Below are positions 28,918 through 39,600 of a DNA stretch of 64,000 nucleotides, piece after piece. Each line of letters begins with the position of its first letter. Within the stretch, counting starts at the first letter, position 1. Position numbers and translations under genes: made by a program. The notes beneath the pieces were generated by a model. The model was not told where the DNA came from and did not search any database. It saw only the letters and a program-made list of their open reading frames with translations. Source of the DNA: Parietichytrium sp. I65-24A (taxonomy: Eukaryota > Sar > Bigyra > Thraustochytrida > Thraustochytriidae); contig BLSF01000033.1 in the NCBI GenBank assembly GCA_012862575.1, positions 372,001-436,000 on the forward strand, in the 5' to 3' direction.

Positions 28918-30144
28918 ATGGACCCGGTGGACCACTTTGTCATATGGACATGCTTGCCCAGGGTTTACCCGCTGGTGCGCTCGATCATTCACTCAAGTGA
29001 GTTGCCGACAATGTGGGAAAAAAGTTTGGAGGTGTAGGTTGAGCCAAGCGGGAACTGACACGAAGAATTGACGGGTGCTGATGTTGATGTTGATGTTGAT
29101 CGCGATGACGATGACGATGACGATGGTGATGGTAATGTGACTGCGGTAATTTTAATTGCATTTGGCGCAGGGTTTGCGAGCTACTTTCCGGTCTTGTTCC
29201 TGGTGGTCAATCTGGTTATCTTCGCCTCAAATGCTTCGCAATTCTTTGAACTAAGTAGCGACGATTTTGGGGTGAGCACCGGCCGGGCGATAGGCGTTGA
29301 CCGACATTCCATTTCGAGGCATGCGCGGGCCAGGGTGACTGTGAAATCGCACAGAGGCGAAGGTCGGCTGTCGGCTTCGGGGATAGCGCAAGCCGACCTG
29401 GCCCGCGAAGAAGACGGCGACGAAGAGGACGAAGATGGAGACTACCCAGAGGCTGTCTACAATACAGAGGAGCGCGTCACGCTCGCGGAAGCGCTGGGCT
29501 CAAGCTTTGGCCAGGCCAGGTACTCTCACACGATTGGCAAAGTGAAAGAGCTGAAACGCGGAATGCTTTTGGTAGCCAACCCTAATGAAGATGCGTTTCT
29601 TTCCGTGGAAGGTTATGAAAGCATATTCGCGCGAACGGTAATCCTCATCACACAGCACGGTGGTCGTGGCTTGACGCAGGGCTACTTTGTCAACACAGTA
29701 TTGCCTTTCGAAGAGGCTGAGCAGGCCCGGAGAATGCTGCACATATATAGTAGTCAAGAGAGTATAGCATCTCGTATGAACGAGGTGCAGGAGGAAAAGT
29801 TCGCGATGGCGTTGCAAAATCCCTCGAGGCTCTGGTTAGGTGTCGGCGGCCCGGTGAGGGATGAGAATGAGAATTGGATGCACATTCACAATTGTACAGA
29901 TGCTGCTGAAGCAATCCAAGTCGATGAAGGTATTGCTTACTCGGGGGACATAATAGAAATCCTGTTGAATGACAAGTGCTTTGTAAAACTGCTCTACGGT
30001 GCAGCAGTGTGGAGCCCGGGCGAGCTGGACGCAGAAATATTAAACGGCTCCTGGCTTGTGAAAAATTCATCCTCCAGCGTTGTGTTCAACCCCAGCGAGC
30101 ATAAGCAGGATGCGTGGGAAGCACTGTTGCTAGGTGATGTTTGA
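28918..30144 (+). CDS. AlgH/UPF0301 (DUF179) family protein with membrane N-terminus
   Basis: Two exons, 28918-28996 (26 codons plus one base; donor GTGAGT) and 29171-30144 (acceptor GCGCAG), give 350 residues. The splice avoids an acidic low-complexity stretch that is really intronic microsatellite. The N-terminus is MDPVDHFVIWTCLPRVYPL, then a hydrophobic segment FPVLFLVVNLVIFAS (about 31-45), so the protein is probably membrane anchored. An acidic region (about 110-125) precedes the AlgH domain (about 150-350): LKRGMLLVANPNEDAF, VILITQH, WSPGELDAEI and GSWLV are typical. The biochemical role of AlgH proteins is not established; they are mostly bacterial but also occur in algae, plants and stramenopiles. 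Confidence 0.82.
29080..29133 (+). repeat. (GATGTT)n/(GATGAC)n microsatellite inside an intron
   Basis: Four GATGTT-type units followed by four GATGAC units and GATGGT variants, lying in the intron of the AlgH-like gene. Read as coding they would give a spurious Asp-rich N-terminus. Confidence 0.85.
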
Positions 30145-30455
30145 TTGCGTCTGCCTGTCAGTCTACGACGGCGTCGTCGTGCTCACCAGCACAGTGGTGA
30201 CCAAGAACAGTCGTGTTGGGGACCTCGGCCTACTTTGGCGAATACGCGAAGAGGTAAGAGTTTGCGTGTATTGACCAACAGGATGATTTCAAGTGATTGG
30301 AGGTGTGTAATTTTTTTCGAAGCCTTTTCACTGAACAGCAACACAACCCTTCCATCGCCACTGCTCTACTAGTATTAGTCAAGAATGTACAAAAAAAGGA
30401 AGAAAAAAGTCGTTATGAGATCTGGACGCCGTAGCGAGGAAGAGTGAATCAAGCG

Positions 30456-31346
30456 TTACTTGCTTATGTGGTTCACCTCAGCTCGAGCGACGCTTGCGAT
30501 TTCCCTTTCCTCAGCTAGCTCTTCTTCAGTGTAGCCACTAGCAAACTTGTTGTTCAGGACAAAGTCGGGGACTCCAGCAAATGTTGGCTGTTTGGATGCT
30601 TGAGATAGTCGTTCCAAGTAATCTCGAATAGACCCTCCGGGCTCAAGACCCTTATCATTGCGCGAAAGTGGCGTCCATTCTTTGGGATGTATGGCGGTGT
30701 TCGGCGGGTTCAGAATCGCCTTGTAGAACGAATCGTCAAGAAGCAGTGTGTTGAAAGCAGAGTAAGTTGGGTGTTCCTGCCAGACTTTGTCCAGCTCCTT
30801 GAGGAAGAGTGGCTTGTGCACGTTTTTTGGGTGCCGGCCCACTTTTGAACACTTCGTTTGGTCGAAAATATCGATCAAACCGGCCTTAAATTTCGGCATG
30901 CAAGCCTCAATTACAAGTTCTACATTCTCTCTCCGTGCGGACGACCACACCAAGAGGTCAAAGTTTTGGGACAAGAAGTCAACGAAATTCGTCGCACCGG
31001 GCCGGATCCAGCACCAGAAGCGGCCCAGAGAGATCGCCTCGCTCTTTAACGGCGCCAAGTCTGACTTTCGAATGTCAGACTTATTCTTGCGATGCACAAA
31101 CAGGCCATTCAGGTCCAGCACCAGCAACACACGGCTCGCCTTGCCCTCCGTGCCCGCGCCTTTCAGGTCCTTATGCTCTACCTGCTTCTCTGCTGTTGCA
31201 CCAACAGTGGCGCCAGCTGTGCGCGAATCTGTAGCCTTGGCGCCTAGCGTCAGGCCGTCGAGCGACTGCGTGAGAGAAGCCACATCGCCTGCCTGCAGCA
31301 ATATCTCCTCTCCTTCCAGCTCTAGCTCTGTCGCGCTCTTCCACAT
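30456..31346 (-). CDS. FCP1/NIF-like HAD phosphatase with DLNG active-site motif
   Basis: The first in-frame ATG (31346) gives 296 residues. After an Ala/Thr-rich N-terminus, VLLVLDLNGLFVHR (Asp78) takes the place of the DxDxT motif of FCP1/SCP phosphatases; IRPGATNFVDFL and LLVWSSARRENVE match motif II, and LLLDDSFYKA matches the late Asp motif. The nucleophile Asp is kept while the second Asp is Asn, as in a known group of plant and protist DLNG-type relatives whose activity is unclear. It could act on phosphoserine proteins, or be a non-catalytic binding relative. The C-terminus is charged (EEELAEEREIA). No intron is needed. Confidence 0.8.
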   Translation of the reverse strand: MWKSATELELEGEEILLQAGDVASLTQSLDGLTLGAKATDSRTAGATVGATAEKQVEHKDLKGAGTEGKASRVLLVLDLNGLFVHRKNKSDIRKSDLAPLKSEAISLGRFWCWIRPGATNFVDFLSQNFDLLVWSSARRENVELVIEACMPKFKAGLIDIFDQTKCSKVGRHPKNVHKPLFLKELDKVWQEHPTYSAFNTLLLDDSFYKAILNPPNTAIHPKEWTPLSRNDKGLEPGGSIRDYLERLSQASKQPTFAGVPDFVLNNKFASGYTEEELAEEREIASVARAEVNHISK

Positions 31347-32306
31347 GCTCCTCGACCAGAAAGGTGCCTGCTGCCGCAGTCGCGGCAACACGCCTCTGGA
31401 GAAGAGAATGGTGCCGAGTTACTTGCAACGCACACCACGCTGCGACGGCCGGCCACTCGGTTGCTGCGTTCTATCCGCTTATGAAAAGCCTCACTGGCTC
31501 CCGCTGCGCTGTCGCGCGTATCCTGACAGCTTTTACAGTTGAACGCGTTCGCGGGATATGGACAGGATGGCAAGCCCAAGGAGAACTTTTGGCGAAAGGT
31601 TTTCGAGACCAACGAAGCAAGCGAGACGGGTGCAAGTGCTTGGCGCGGTCTCAGAGACCTATCTCCTCGCTCTCTGATGTTCTGATGTTCTGATGCTCTG
31701 ATGCTCTGATTCGGCTGGTGCCGGCTGATTGAACCGGTGGAGTGACAGCGTCACTCTGGCGCTGCTCGTCGCCAAACTCGCTTGTGTCAGGAAAGAGAAA
31801 TACTTTCGTGTCCTTATCTTGATCGTTATAAGTAGTTATAGTTCGTCATGGTGCGGAGATAATCAGAAATGGGTACTCAGTACTATAGTATGTGATGTGG
31901 ACTGATGAAAGATACCAGATAGCAATTCCATTCCTTGGAAATGATAAGAGCCTTCACAGAAGATAGTGGTGCCTTTGCACAGGATGGCTGTGATAATGCA
32001 AAAGGTTGCACTATCTTACCCATATCGGCACTTCCAGGATCGGCAAGCCCATAGAAAAAGCTACTGGACGGGTGAAGTCACCTTTTAGTTGAGAACCCGG
32101 CATCTAGGAGGACACCTCACTATCATTGCGCTTTCAGCGAGGAAGAAGGAACCCCTCACCTCCAGAAAGTTGGTATACTTGCATTTATTTGCATTTTGGT
32201 TCCATTTTTTTTTAAACATGGTTAATTTGATCAGAGAAGGGGCGCGACCCCTCAAGGCAATAAACGGTTTGAAGAAGTTTAGCAGGACCAAGTCTTGCGG
32301 CAAACC
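31347..32306. other. Intergenic region, no supported gene
   Basis: Holds an 8-base tandem repeat (31673-31711) and the AGTACT-type motif near 31873. No frame with recognisable content is seen. Confidence 0.5.
31673..31711 (+). repeat. TCTGATGT/TCTGATGC 8-base tandem repeat, five units
   Basis: Two TCTGATGT, two TCTGATGC and a partial TCTGATT follow each other directly. Confidence 0.9.
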
Positions 32307-33041
32307 TCAGCGAAAGCTGTCGGGGTGCCCTGGCATTTGCACTGGGGCATATGACTCGCCGTTGATAGGGTTGAAGCCCTCCTTTGTTTGATGGTTTCGG
32401 AGTCTCTCTGCTCGAAGGGCTGCCCGAAACCGGATCTTGTCGTCGCTTTGACGGAGCGCTTCACCATCTTGCGAAGCCTCATACTGCAAAGTCAACGGAT
32501 TGTAAGGTACACTGTTACGATTTTTCGGTACCCCTCGGGATTGTCTGGAGCTCTCGCGTGCCTCGACCATGGCCCGCTCCTTCTCAAGTTGACCCCACCT
32601 CTCCTCCTCCACACGTGCGGACTCAAAACGCCTTCTGTTCAGCTGCTCCTGCTTGACCGCAAACGCATGGTCGCGGCGCTTCTTTTCCTCGGCAGCAAAG
32701 TCCGTGAAGAACCTGTCCTGCTCGCTGATGTGCCTGTGGTATGAAAGGGCATGAAAGTGTCAACTACGATCCAGAACGGCGTTCTCCTCATTATCTTGGT
32801 GAAAACCAACTTACGCAACTGTGCCTTCTCCTGCGGAAGCAATTTCCTTTCCATAATTGATATACTTCTGCCCTCTGTACGCCGGTCGCTAATGATAGCA
32901 CCATGAAGAATCACATCAGATCACATTCGCAGCTTTCGCAACCCGCCATCGATGACGCTCCCAACTTACCTGCTCGAGCAGTGCTCTTTCTTTGAACTCC
33001 TTATCCTTCCCAGCTTGTCTCTCCCTGCGCGTGAGGGGCAT
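32307..33041 (-). CDS. Small charged coiled protein with FNPINGE motif (three exons)
   Basis: No single frame shows this gene. I assemble it from exons 33041-32970, 32888-32815 and 32733-32307, with two 81-nt introns, both starting GTAAGTTGG and ending AG. Frame is kept throughout and yields 190 residues. It begins MPLTRRERQAGKDKEFKERA, has a long Glu/Arg/Lys helix (about 50-105, likely coiled coil), then VPYNPLTLQYEAS (about 126) and EGFNPINGESY (about 167). Short helical proteins with repeated YNPLT/FNPITGE turns occur in flagellated protists, so a role in cilia or the cytoskeleton is possible, but I cannot name a family. The upstream region is GA-rich on the sense strand. Confidence 0.72.
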
Positions 33042-34040
33042 TCTGTTTGCCTGCACATCCGCACAAACTCGCTTGTTAGCACCGCGTCTTCTTACCAGCC
33101 CATCTCCAACCCTTCCACCATCACAAACTCACAAAACTCCTCCCATCGTGCGCGAACCTCTCAGCAGCCAACTCGCTTCCGGAAGCCATCTTTCTCTTTC
33201 TCTTCCACCCTACACCCTACGCTCCCGAGAGCGTTCGCCAATAGTCCCCGTGTACTTTCAACGCCCTCACTTTTGCGTTTGTTCGCTCACACCAAATCGA
33301 GGACTCTGGACTCTCGCTTTCTTACCCCTCTCTCTCTCTCTCTCTCTCTGTCTGTCTGTCTCTATTTGTCTCTTTCTCTCTCTCTTCTCTCTTCTCTCTT
33401 CCATCTACCGCCTCGCTAGCTAGCTTAGGTTCGGGACTAGCAATCTGAACGGTAACATTGATAACATTGATCAGCTTTCACAGCCATTCCGTGGGCTGAT
33501 AGGCACGTCACACTGGCGTCCTCGTGACGACAGACAAACGAGGCGAAGATGATCTCTAGCTATCTATAGCTCTCTGTTAGAGTATATTAAAGTATGTTAG
33601 AGTGGATAGAGTGGCAATAGTGGCATGCATTGCTTAATGCTAGTTAGCCTTTGGCACCCATATAGGCTAAGACTCGATAAGACTGTAGGTAGGTCCCGCT
33701 TAACGTAAAGTGTAGCTTCCTGGTTCTGGAGTCTGGAGAGTCTGGAGATGTCTGGAGGAACTCTCTTTGGTGCTCGAACTCGTTGGGATTCTTCCTAGGT
33801 GGCTCGCAAATCAAAAGAACTACGAATATCTATAGCATAGTATTACATCGTGCTCTATCTAGTAGAGTAGAGGCTAGTAGCTAGATTATGTTTGAGATGA
33901 ATTTGGGATTGAATGTGAGTGCGATGGGGAGATGGGGAGATGGGGAGTTGGTGTACGCTTAGGAGAGTGGGCACTGTGGGCACGATAAGTTGGTTCTCTG
34001 GGGGGAATAGGAGGAGAAGGTAAGAGGGAAGAGGGGCGAC
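33042..34040. other. Divergent intergenic region with CT-rich low complexity
   Basis: Pyrimidine-rich text (33110-33411), including (TC)n, (TCTG)n and TCTCTTC repeats at 33326-33405, lies upstream of the minus-strand gene, and a purine-rich GATGGGGA repeat (33925-33950) and AGGAGAAGG-type leader precede the plus-strand gene at 34041. No coding frame is supported. Confidence 0.6.
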
Positions 34041-34706
34041 ATGGGCAAAGACAATGGAGTTGGCTCGTTGCTGTTGACGGGTCTGGCCGCGACCAGCCTG
34101 GGGTTCGCGGCTTTTCGTCAGCTGAAGCGACTGGGCGAGAAGAAGATCCACTGCGGGCTCAGCTGCGCGTGCGGAAAAGTGCAGGGCTACGTGGAGGCTC
34201 TGAAGGAGGACTCATTGGCGCTGGAGTGCTTTTGCAACAGCTGCCGGTCGTACGGGCAGTGGGTTGCTGAGCAGGCCAGGAAGGATGGGCTTGATCACTG
34301 CGTGGTGAACGGGAACGGAGGCACATACATCATTCAGTTTTGCAAGTCCGATATCTGTATCACGCAGGGCTTGGAGAACATCAAGCTTGCGATGAGGGAT
34401 CCCAAAACGATGACCAAGAGATTTTATGCAGGCTGCTGCAGCACCCCGATGTTTAACACGAACGAGAAGCTTGGATGGATGGGAGTCGTCGCTTTCTGCT
34501 TGGAGGGCACGAAAGCAGCGTTTGGCCAGCCCGCCATCCTCTTTGCCGATGACGCCATCCACCCTGTGCCGGATCGAGAGTCTCGTGAGGAAGTCAAGCT
34601 GCGAGACGCTTTATGGAACGTGGTGCGCTACATGCCTTACATGAGCAATGGACCAAATTTGAACTATGAACAGAAAGCCGAGTATTTTGGAGTGAAGCAG
34701 TCCTGA
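34041..34706 (+). CDS. GFA-like zinc protein with N-terminal hydrophobic segment
   Basis: 221 residues from ATG 34041, no intron. Residues 8-26 are hydrophobic (GSLLLTGLAATSLGFAAF) and may anchor the protein or act as a targeting signal. The body has cysteine pairs in the order of the GFA/CENP-V fold: CAC (42-44), CFCNSC (63-68), and a later AGCCSTP. GGTYIIQF and KRFYAGCC support this fold. The family includes glutathione-dependent formaldehyde-activating enzyme and many relatives of unknown function (DUF6151-like); formaldehyde activity should not be assumed. The gene is followed by a convergent RFC gene. Confidence 0.75.
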   Translation: MGKDNGVGSLLLTGLAATSLGFAAFRQLKRLGEKKIHCGLSCACGKVQGYVEALKEDSLALECFCNSCRSYGQWVAEQARKDGLDHCVVNGNGGTYIIQFCKSDICITQGLENIKLAMRDPKTMTKRFYAGCCSTPMFNTNEKLGWMGVVAFCLEGTKAAFGQPAILFADDAIHPVPDRESREEVKLRDALWNVVRYMPYMSNGPNLNYEQKAEYFGVKQS

Positions 34707-35050
34707 ACCTGGCCTCAGATGTCGTAGAAGTCTGGTTTAATACCTCTGGCTCGACAGAAGCGTATCAAGTCAGAGACACAGTTGATAAACATTTTCTTCG
34801 TCTGTTCCACCAGCAGTTGGTTTTATTTTAGACCTTTTTAGATTCAAAGCCATATCTGATTTTGTTTGTTTCAGTAGTTGATTGAGAGAAATAATTGTTC
34901 GATGTCAACAGTCAAATGCCTCGATGTCAACTTGAAGTCTACCCGCGTGACTAATCCATTCACGGGCACAATCAAGCCGATCGATCGATGCGGTTCGAGA
35001 CGAAATGAGAGGAAAGCCTCTTGAGGAGAGCGTACAATACAGAGCCGGAT
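34707..35050. other. Convergent intergenic gap
   Basis: A 344-base AT-rich gap between the 3' ends of two convergent genes. It should hold both 3' UTRs; I see no other feature. Confidence 0.5.
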
Positions 35051-36209
35051 CTACTCGCCAAAGTAGAGCTTGGAGCACGAACTTAGGAAAGCTCGAAATT
35101 GGAGATCTTCGCTAGCACCGTCAGTGATTGCGTGGTCTACGTTGGCTAAGTGCACGAGAATCTTGGCCTTCACTTCATCGTTTAACTTCGCATCTTCATC
35201 AAAGTCCAGAAGCTGCTCCTGGAAAAGCTTAATCACCGAGCTCAGCGAGTATCCCTCGGCCTGCAGCTCGTCTCCGCATTTCTGCAGGTCCTGAAATTTC
35301 CTACTTCGGATCGCTGTAAAAATCGAGGCCATGAATGAAGTCGCAGGAAGCCCTGCCATCTCAATTATGCTCTCCGAGTCAACGGAACCATTGTTGTACT
35401 GTGAAGCGCTTTGCAACATTGTTATTCCTGCGCGCAAATCCCCCTTTGAAACGGAAACCAGCGTATCCATGGCCCCGCTCTGCAAGGTGACTCCTTCTGC
35501 CTGGCTAATTGACTCAATCTTAGAGACAAACGATTCTTGGGAAACTGGCTCGAAGCGAAACTTGGCGCAACGAGAAGCGAGCGGCTCGATGATTCGACTA
35601 ACATAATTGCAAATTAGGCAAAATCGGGTCACGCGTGTGTACATCTCCATGGTCCTTCTCAGAGCGCTCTGGGCGTCTTCGGTCATGCTGTCTGCCTCGT
35701 CCAGAATGATGAGCTTGAAAGGCGGAAGCGTTCTCCCGTCACTTGTGGTCCCGGACGAAACCGCCGTGGAGGCAAAGTTTTTCACCTTTTCTCTCACAAT
35801 GGAGATTCCGCGCTCATCACTCGCGTTCAGCTCCAACACTTTCTCCCGAAACTGATCTCCGTACAACTCGTGCGCCAGCGCCAAGATCGTCGATGTCTTT
35901 CCCGTGCCCTACACAATTCCAACCACACGACGTCCCGTCAGCGCCCATGCGTCCCATTCAATGACAACCTCGAGCCTTGCCAGACCCCTCCCTCCCTGCC
36001 TCCCTGTCTCCCTGCCTCCTTCCCTCCCGCTTCCCCGCCAACCCACTTACCGGAGGGCCATAGAACAGCAAATGCGGCACCTTGCCGCTCTCGATCGAAG
36101 CCTTGAGCGCCGACACCACCTGTCCTTGGTGCGCCACGTCGCTCACCTTCTTCGGGCGGTACCTCTCCACCCAAGGCATCAGCCGATTGCCGCCAGCGTG
36201 TGACGCCAT
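35051..36209 (-). CDS. RFC4: Replication factor C small subunit (RFC4-type AAA+ clamp loader)
   Basis: Exon 1 (36209-36051, 53 codons) ends exactly within the Walker A motif (LFYGPP) and exon 2 (35908-35051) resumes with [15 protein letters not shown]; the 142-nt intron has a GTAAGTGGG donor and a TGTGTAG acceptor and is CT-rich. The 338-residue product has [10 protein letters not shown] at the start, [10 protein letters not shown], Walker [10 protein letters not shown], the SRC-like motif in [12 protein letters not shown], and a C-terminal collar domain. [10 protein letters not shown] and [11 protein letters not shown] point to the human RFC4/yeast Rfc2 branch. It helps load PCNA on DNA during replication in the nucleus. 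Confidence 0.93.
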
Positions 36210-36325
36210 GTCTCCGTTCTTGATACTGCTCCTTGCCCCGTGCTCCGTGCTCTGTGTTCCGTGCTCTTTGAACGTGCTCTTTGAACGTGCTCTCCAAGTC
36301 ACCGATAGTCACTGATAGTCACCGC

Positions 36326-36373
36326 GTCTCTTTGTCTCTTTGTCTCTTTGTCTCTTTGTCTCTTCGTCTCTTC
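36326..36373 (+). repeat. (GTCTCTTT)4(GTCTCTTC)2 tandem repeat upstream of RFC4
   Basis: Six 8-base units lie about 120 bases upstream of the RFC4 start. On the sense strand of that gene they read as AAAGAGAC, in line with the purine-rich leaders of other genes here. Confidence 0.92.
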
Positions 36374-36622
36374 GCAAGTCTTCTCTCCTGCCACGCTATT
36401 ATAATAGGCAAGCATCCTCATAATCCTCATACAGCTTTGTTTAGGGATTGCGGGTAGCACCACCTTACTGTCGATTCGTTCGGCTTAGTTAGGGAAGTGT
36501 GAGAGCTAGTGCTGGGAGTGGGTAGTGAAGGTGGTACTGGAGTACTAGTGAGAGCCGCGATTTCAAATTTCAAATTTCGAGTTAGAAGGATATAGCGCTA
36601 GGATAGGAGAGTTGGATCGTCA

Positions 36623-39600
36623 TCAGTCATTCTTTTCAACAGCTGCCCAGCATAACCTGCAAGGCGGAATTGGGAGATCATCATCATCATCATCATCGTC
36701 TTCGTCATCGTCGTCGTCTTCATCGTCGTCGTCATCTTCCTCAAAGTCCCCGTCGACATTCAGGATTATATACTTTGGGGGCTCCGAGCCGGCAACTGTG
36801 CGATAAAGATGGGAGATAGTCTGGTCTAGTCGATCATCTTGGCCAAACATGTCGTTGTAGAGCGTTATATCGCCCCTTGTTGAGATTGATGTGACTTCGA
36901 ATTCGAAGCGCTCCGAAAAGTAGTCCAGAATGTCTTGCACCGTTTGGTCGCCAGTGAAATCGAGCATCGTCCAAAGATTTACCGCCAAAGTGCGAGACTC
37001 TGCATTAGCCTTAATGTACTTTGGTTTCCCGAACAACTTGGTTTGGCAGGCATTTGGCTCGAAGGAAGCGTATGAGTTGACAGCCAAATTGAGATTGCTG
37101 GACCGGTATTTTTCCAAAGGGTGTTTTTGAACAACTTTGTACAACTCTAAACCAATGAGGCCAGTCACGGCAGCTGTTGTAGTTGCAATTGCCGGTATGA
37201 TCCTTCCCACGATCCGCTTCGCTTGCAGTCTGTCTACCAGCGGAATGTCGTATGACTTTGCGCGGATACAAGCAGCAGCATAAATCAAGTCCAGGTGCAT
37301 GTTTGCATCATCATCTTTTTCAAAGACCTGAGCGTTCACAACACTAACAGGTACGTCCGACATCAACTTTGCGAGCTCCTTTTCTTTCTTCTCTTCTGTA
37401 GAGCTCAGAGACTTTTTCGCGTCTTCCTCCTCTTGTTTTTTCAAGAGTTTAGCCTCCTCCTCGTTCTCGGGCACCTTGACGGAGTCGTCCGCCTCGAATT
37501 TAGGGGGCGCTGGAAGGCGTTTTACAATTTCCGTAACCTGTGCGCAAAAGTTTTCACCACAACTCTCATTTGGAGGGATGACGCCGTAAATCTTGGCGAG
37601 TAAGAATGACGCAGCCTGGACAAACAAGATGTGAAGAGGGTTTTGGGAATCAAAGTCTTCGACCTTGGGTGGCCTACGCTTTCCGCTCCAGAAACGCGTC
37701 CCTTGGTCGTCAACAGTCTTGTCCAACGGGTGTACGTGCAGCAGCAGCAGGATCTTATTGACAAAGAGCTCTTCGAAACGAAGGCGGGCAAGCCAAACGC
37801 ACTTTTCCAGATCAATACCAGACGTGAAGTCTACCACGTAAGGGAAGAGCTTCTCAGGATGATCATCAGCCTCAATGCCAACCAGAACTGAGCGAGCCGT
37901 CCGTAACCGCTGCAGGCTAGTGCTTGGCTGCCGATCGAGCTCTGCGAGATACTTCGTTTTATTTTGCAAGAACGCCTCTCCCTCCATAATATCAACGCTC
38001 ATATATTTTTCAAAGACAGCATCACGTGCCCAGGTCAATGTGTGCTCGATCAAATTGGGGTACGCGTGAAGGGTGCAGGCCGGAATCTCGTCCCCGCCCT
38101 CGTCCTTCACGCTATCAGAGTTGTACGACTCCGTCAAATATGGAATGACAGGCAAGGTATTTGCCTTTGTCCCCAGCGTGCCGCTTTCTAAAAGTGGCTT
38201 CTGGTGGAAGACGCATTTGGAGTCCACGTATTGCCGAGCTACCACGTTATCGAGCGCATTGATGACAACATCCAATCCGCTCCAAAAGGCGTCATCAAAC
38301 TTTTCCTCCGTTTCAGGAGATACCTTCAGCTCAAGCGACTTCACATTAAAGCAAGAGTTCATAGCTTTGCTCATCTCGGCGGCAACAGTGGACTTCATTT
38401 TGCCAACATGCTGCGGCCGGAATAAAAATTGTCGGTTTAGATTTGAAACCTCAATACCATCCATATCCGTGACCACACAGCTTCCTGATCCCGCTCCATC
38501 TGTTGAAACCCCCATCATAGCAAGATTCTTTAGCTCCTCGCACCCTAACGCTCCAGCTCCGACCAAGAAACAACTCAAGTCTCCAAGTCGTTGTTGGAAC
38601 TCGCTTCCAAACACAGCAGTCTGTCCAGCGTACCGAGCAAACTTGTCCCAAATCTCCGACCCGTCAAGTTGCGCTAAAGAGGGGTATGTCTCTGCACGAG
38701 CTGCAGCCGTCAACGACTCTGGGGCTGCGAAATGGAGCCATTGGTGTATAGGAGTAAATTTGCCGGAATTGCTTTGAGGACTTCTTGTGCGGCAACCCCA
38801 CCGATGAACGCCGCCAATGGGCAGAGCTTTCCGCTGGCCACTTGAGCTAGCGCTTGAAGTTCCTCAAACACTGCGCTTTGCCCTTCGAAATCGGTAAGAT
38901 CCCGCTTAGCGATGTCCACCACAGCTTGCGCATCCTGGGGGCTCCCGGGGGACGGTAAGCGCCCATGAGCTTCCTGAAAGTCCCAAAGCGCCTTGAGTAG
39001 AGCGTGAAGCTTTCTTGGTTTTTCGAGGTCTTCCCAATTAATTTGTACAAAATCTGAAGGACTTGCATAGCTTTTTGAAAAAGATTCAAAGCTCAGCTTT
39101 GTGGGCATCTTTAGCTGCTGGAAGTGGCCTCCGCCATCGTACGCCGAAATATCAAGACCCTCCTTCGCAATACTGAATGCAAACCCATCCAACTGTTTTC
39201 CATCTGTTGATGCAACTTTTTCCAGTCGAACCTGCCGCGGCTTGCCATCGCAAAGCGCTTCTAAACCTTTCAAGCCATGAAATTCGACAAAGTCGCCTTC
39301 CGCAAGCCCGTGGTGTTTCTCATCTGAAGTGGTGAACTGTATTCTGGCAGACCCCGTATCTGCTGAATCCTGAATTTCTGCGACCTGCACCACAATACCA
39401 AGCTTGGCAGTCTCGCCGTCTGAATCGAGTACGGTAAATTCTGACCCAAAATCGTTGAAAACGTATCCGTATAATCCTAACGTTCCTGCACAGCACAGTC
39501 TGATTGGCCGGGACGCCGCACGACAAAAGTCATCCAAGGCCTGTATGCTCTCCCGAGAAGAGTCCACGACAACAATAACATCGTATGCGCCATATCCTTC

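Noticed and set aside
29068-29170. Asp/Val-rich N-terminus of the AlgH-like protein
   Set aside because: The stretch has no ATG and lies in a predicted 174-nt intron with good GTGAGT and GCGCAG boundaries.
36612-36806. Poly-Ser frame on the plus strand
   Set aside because: It is the complement of the Asp-coding triplet run of UBA1.
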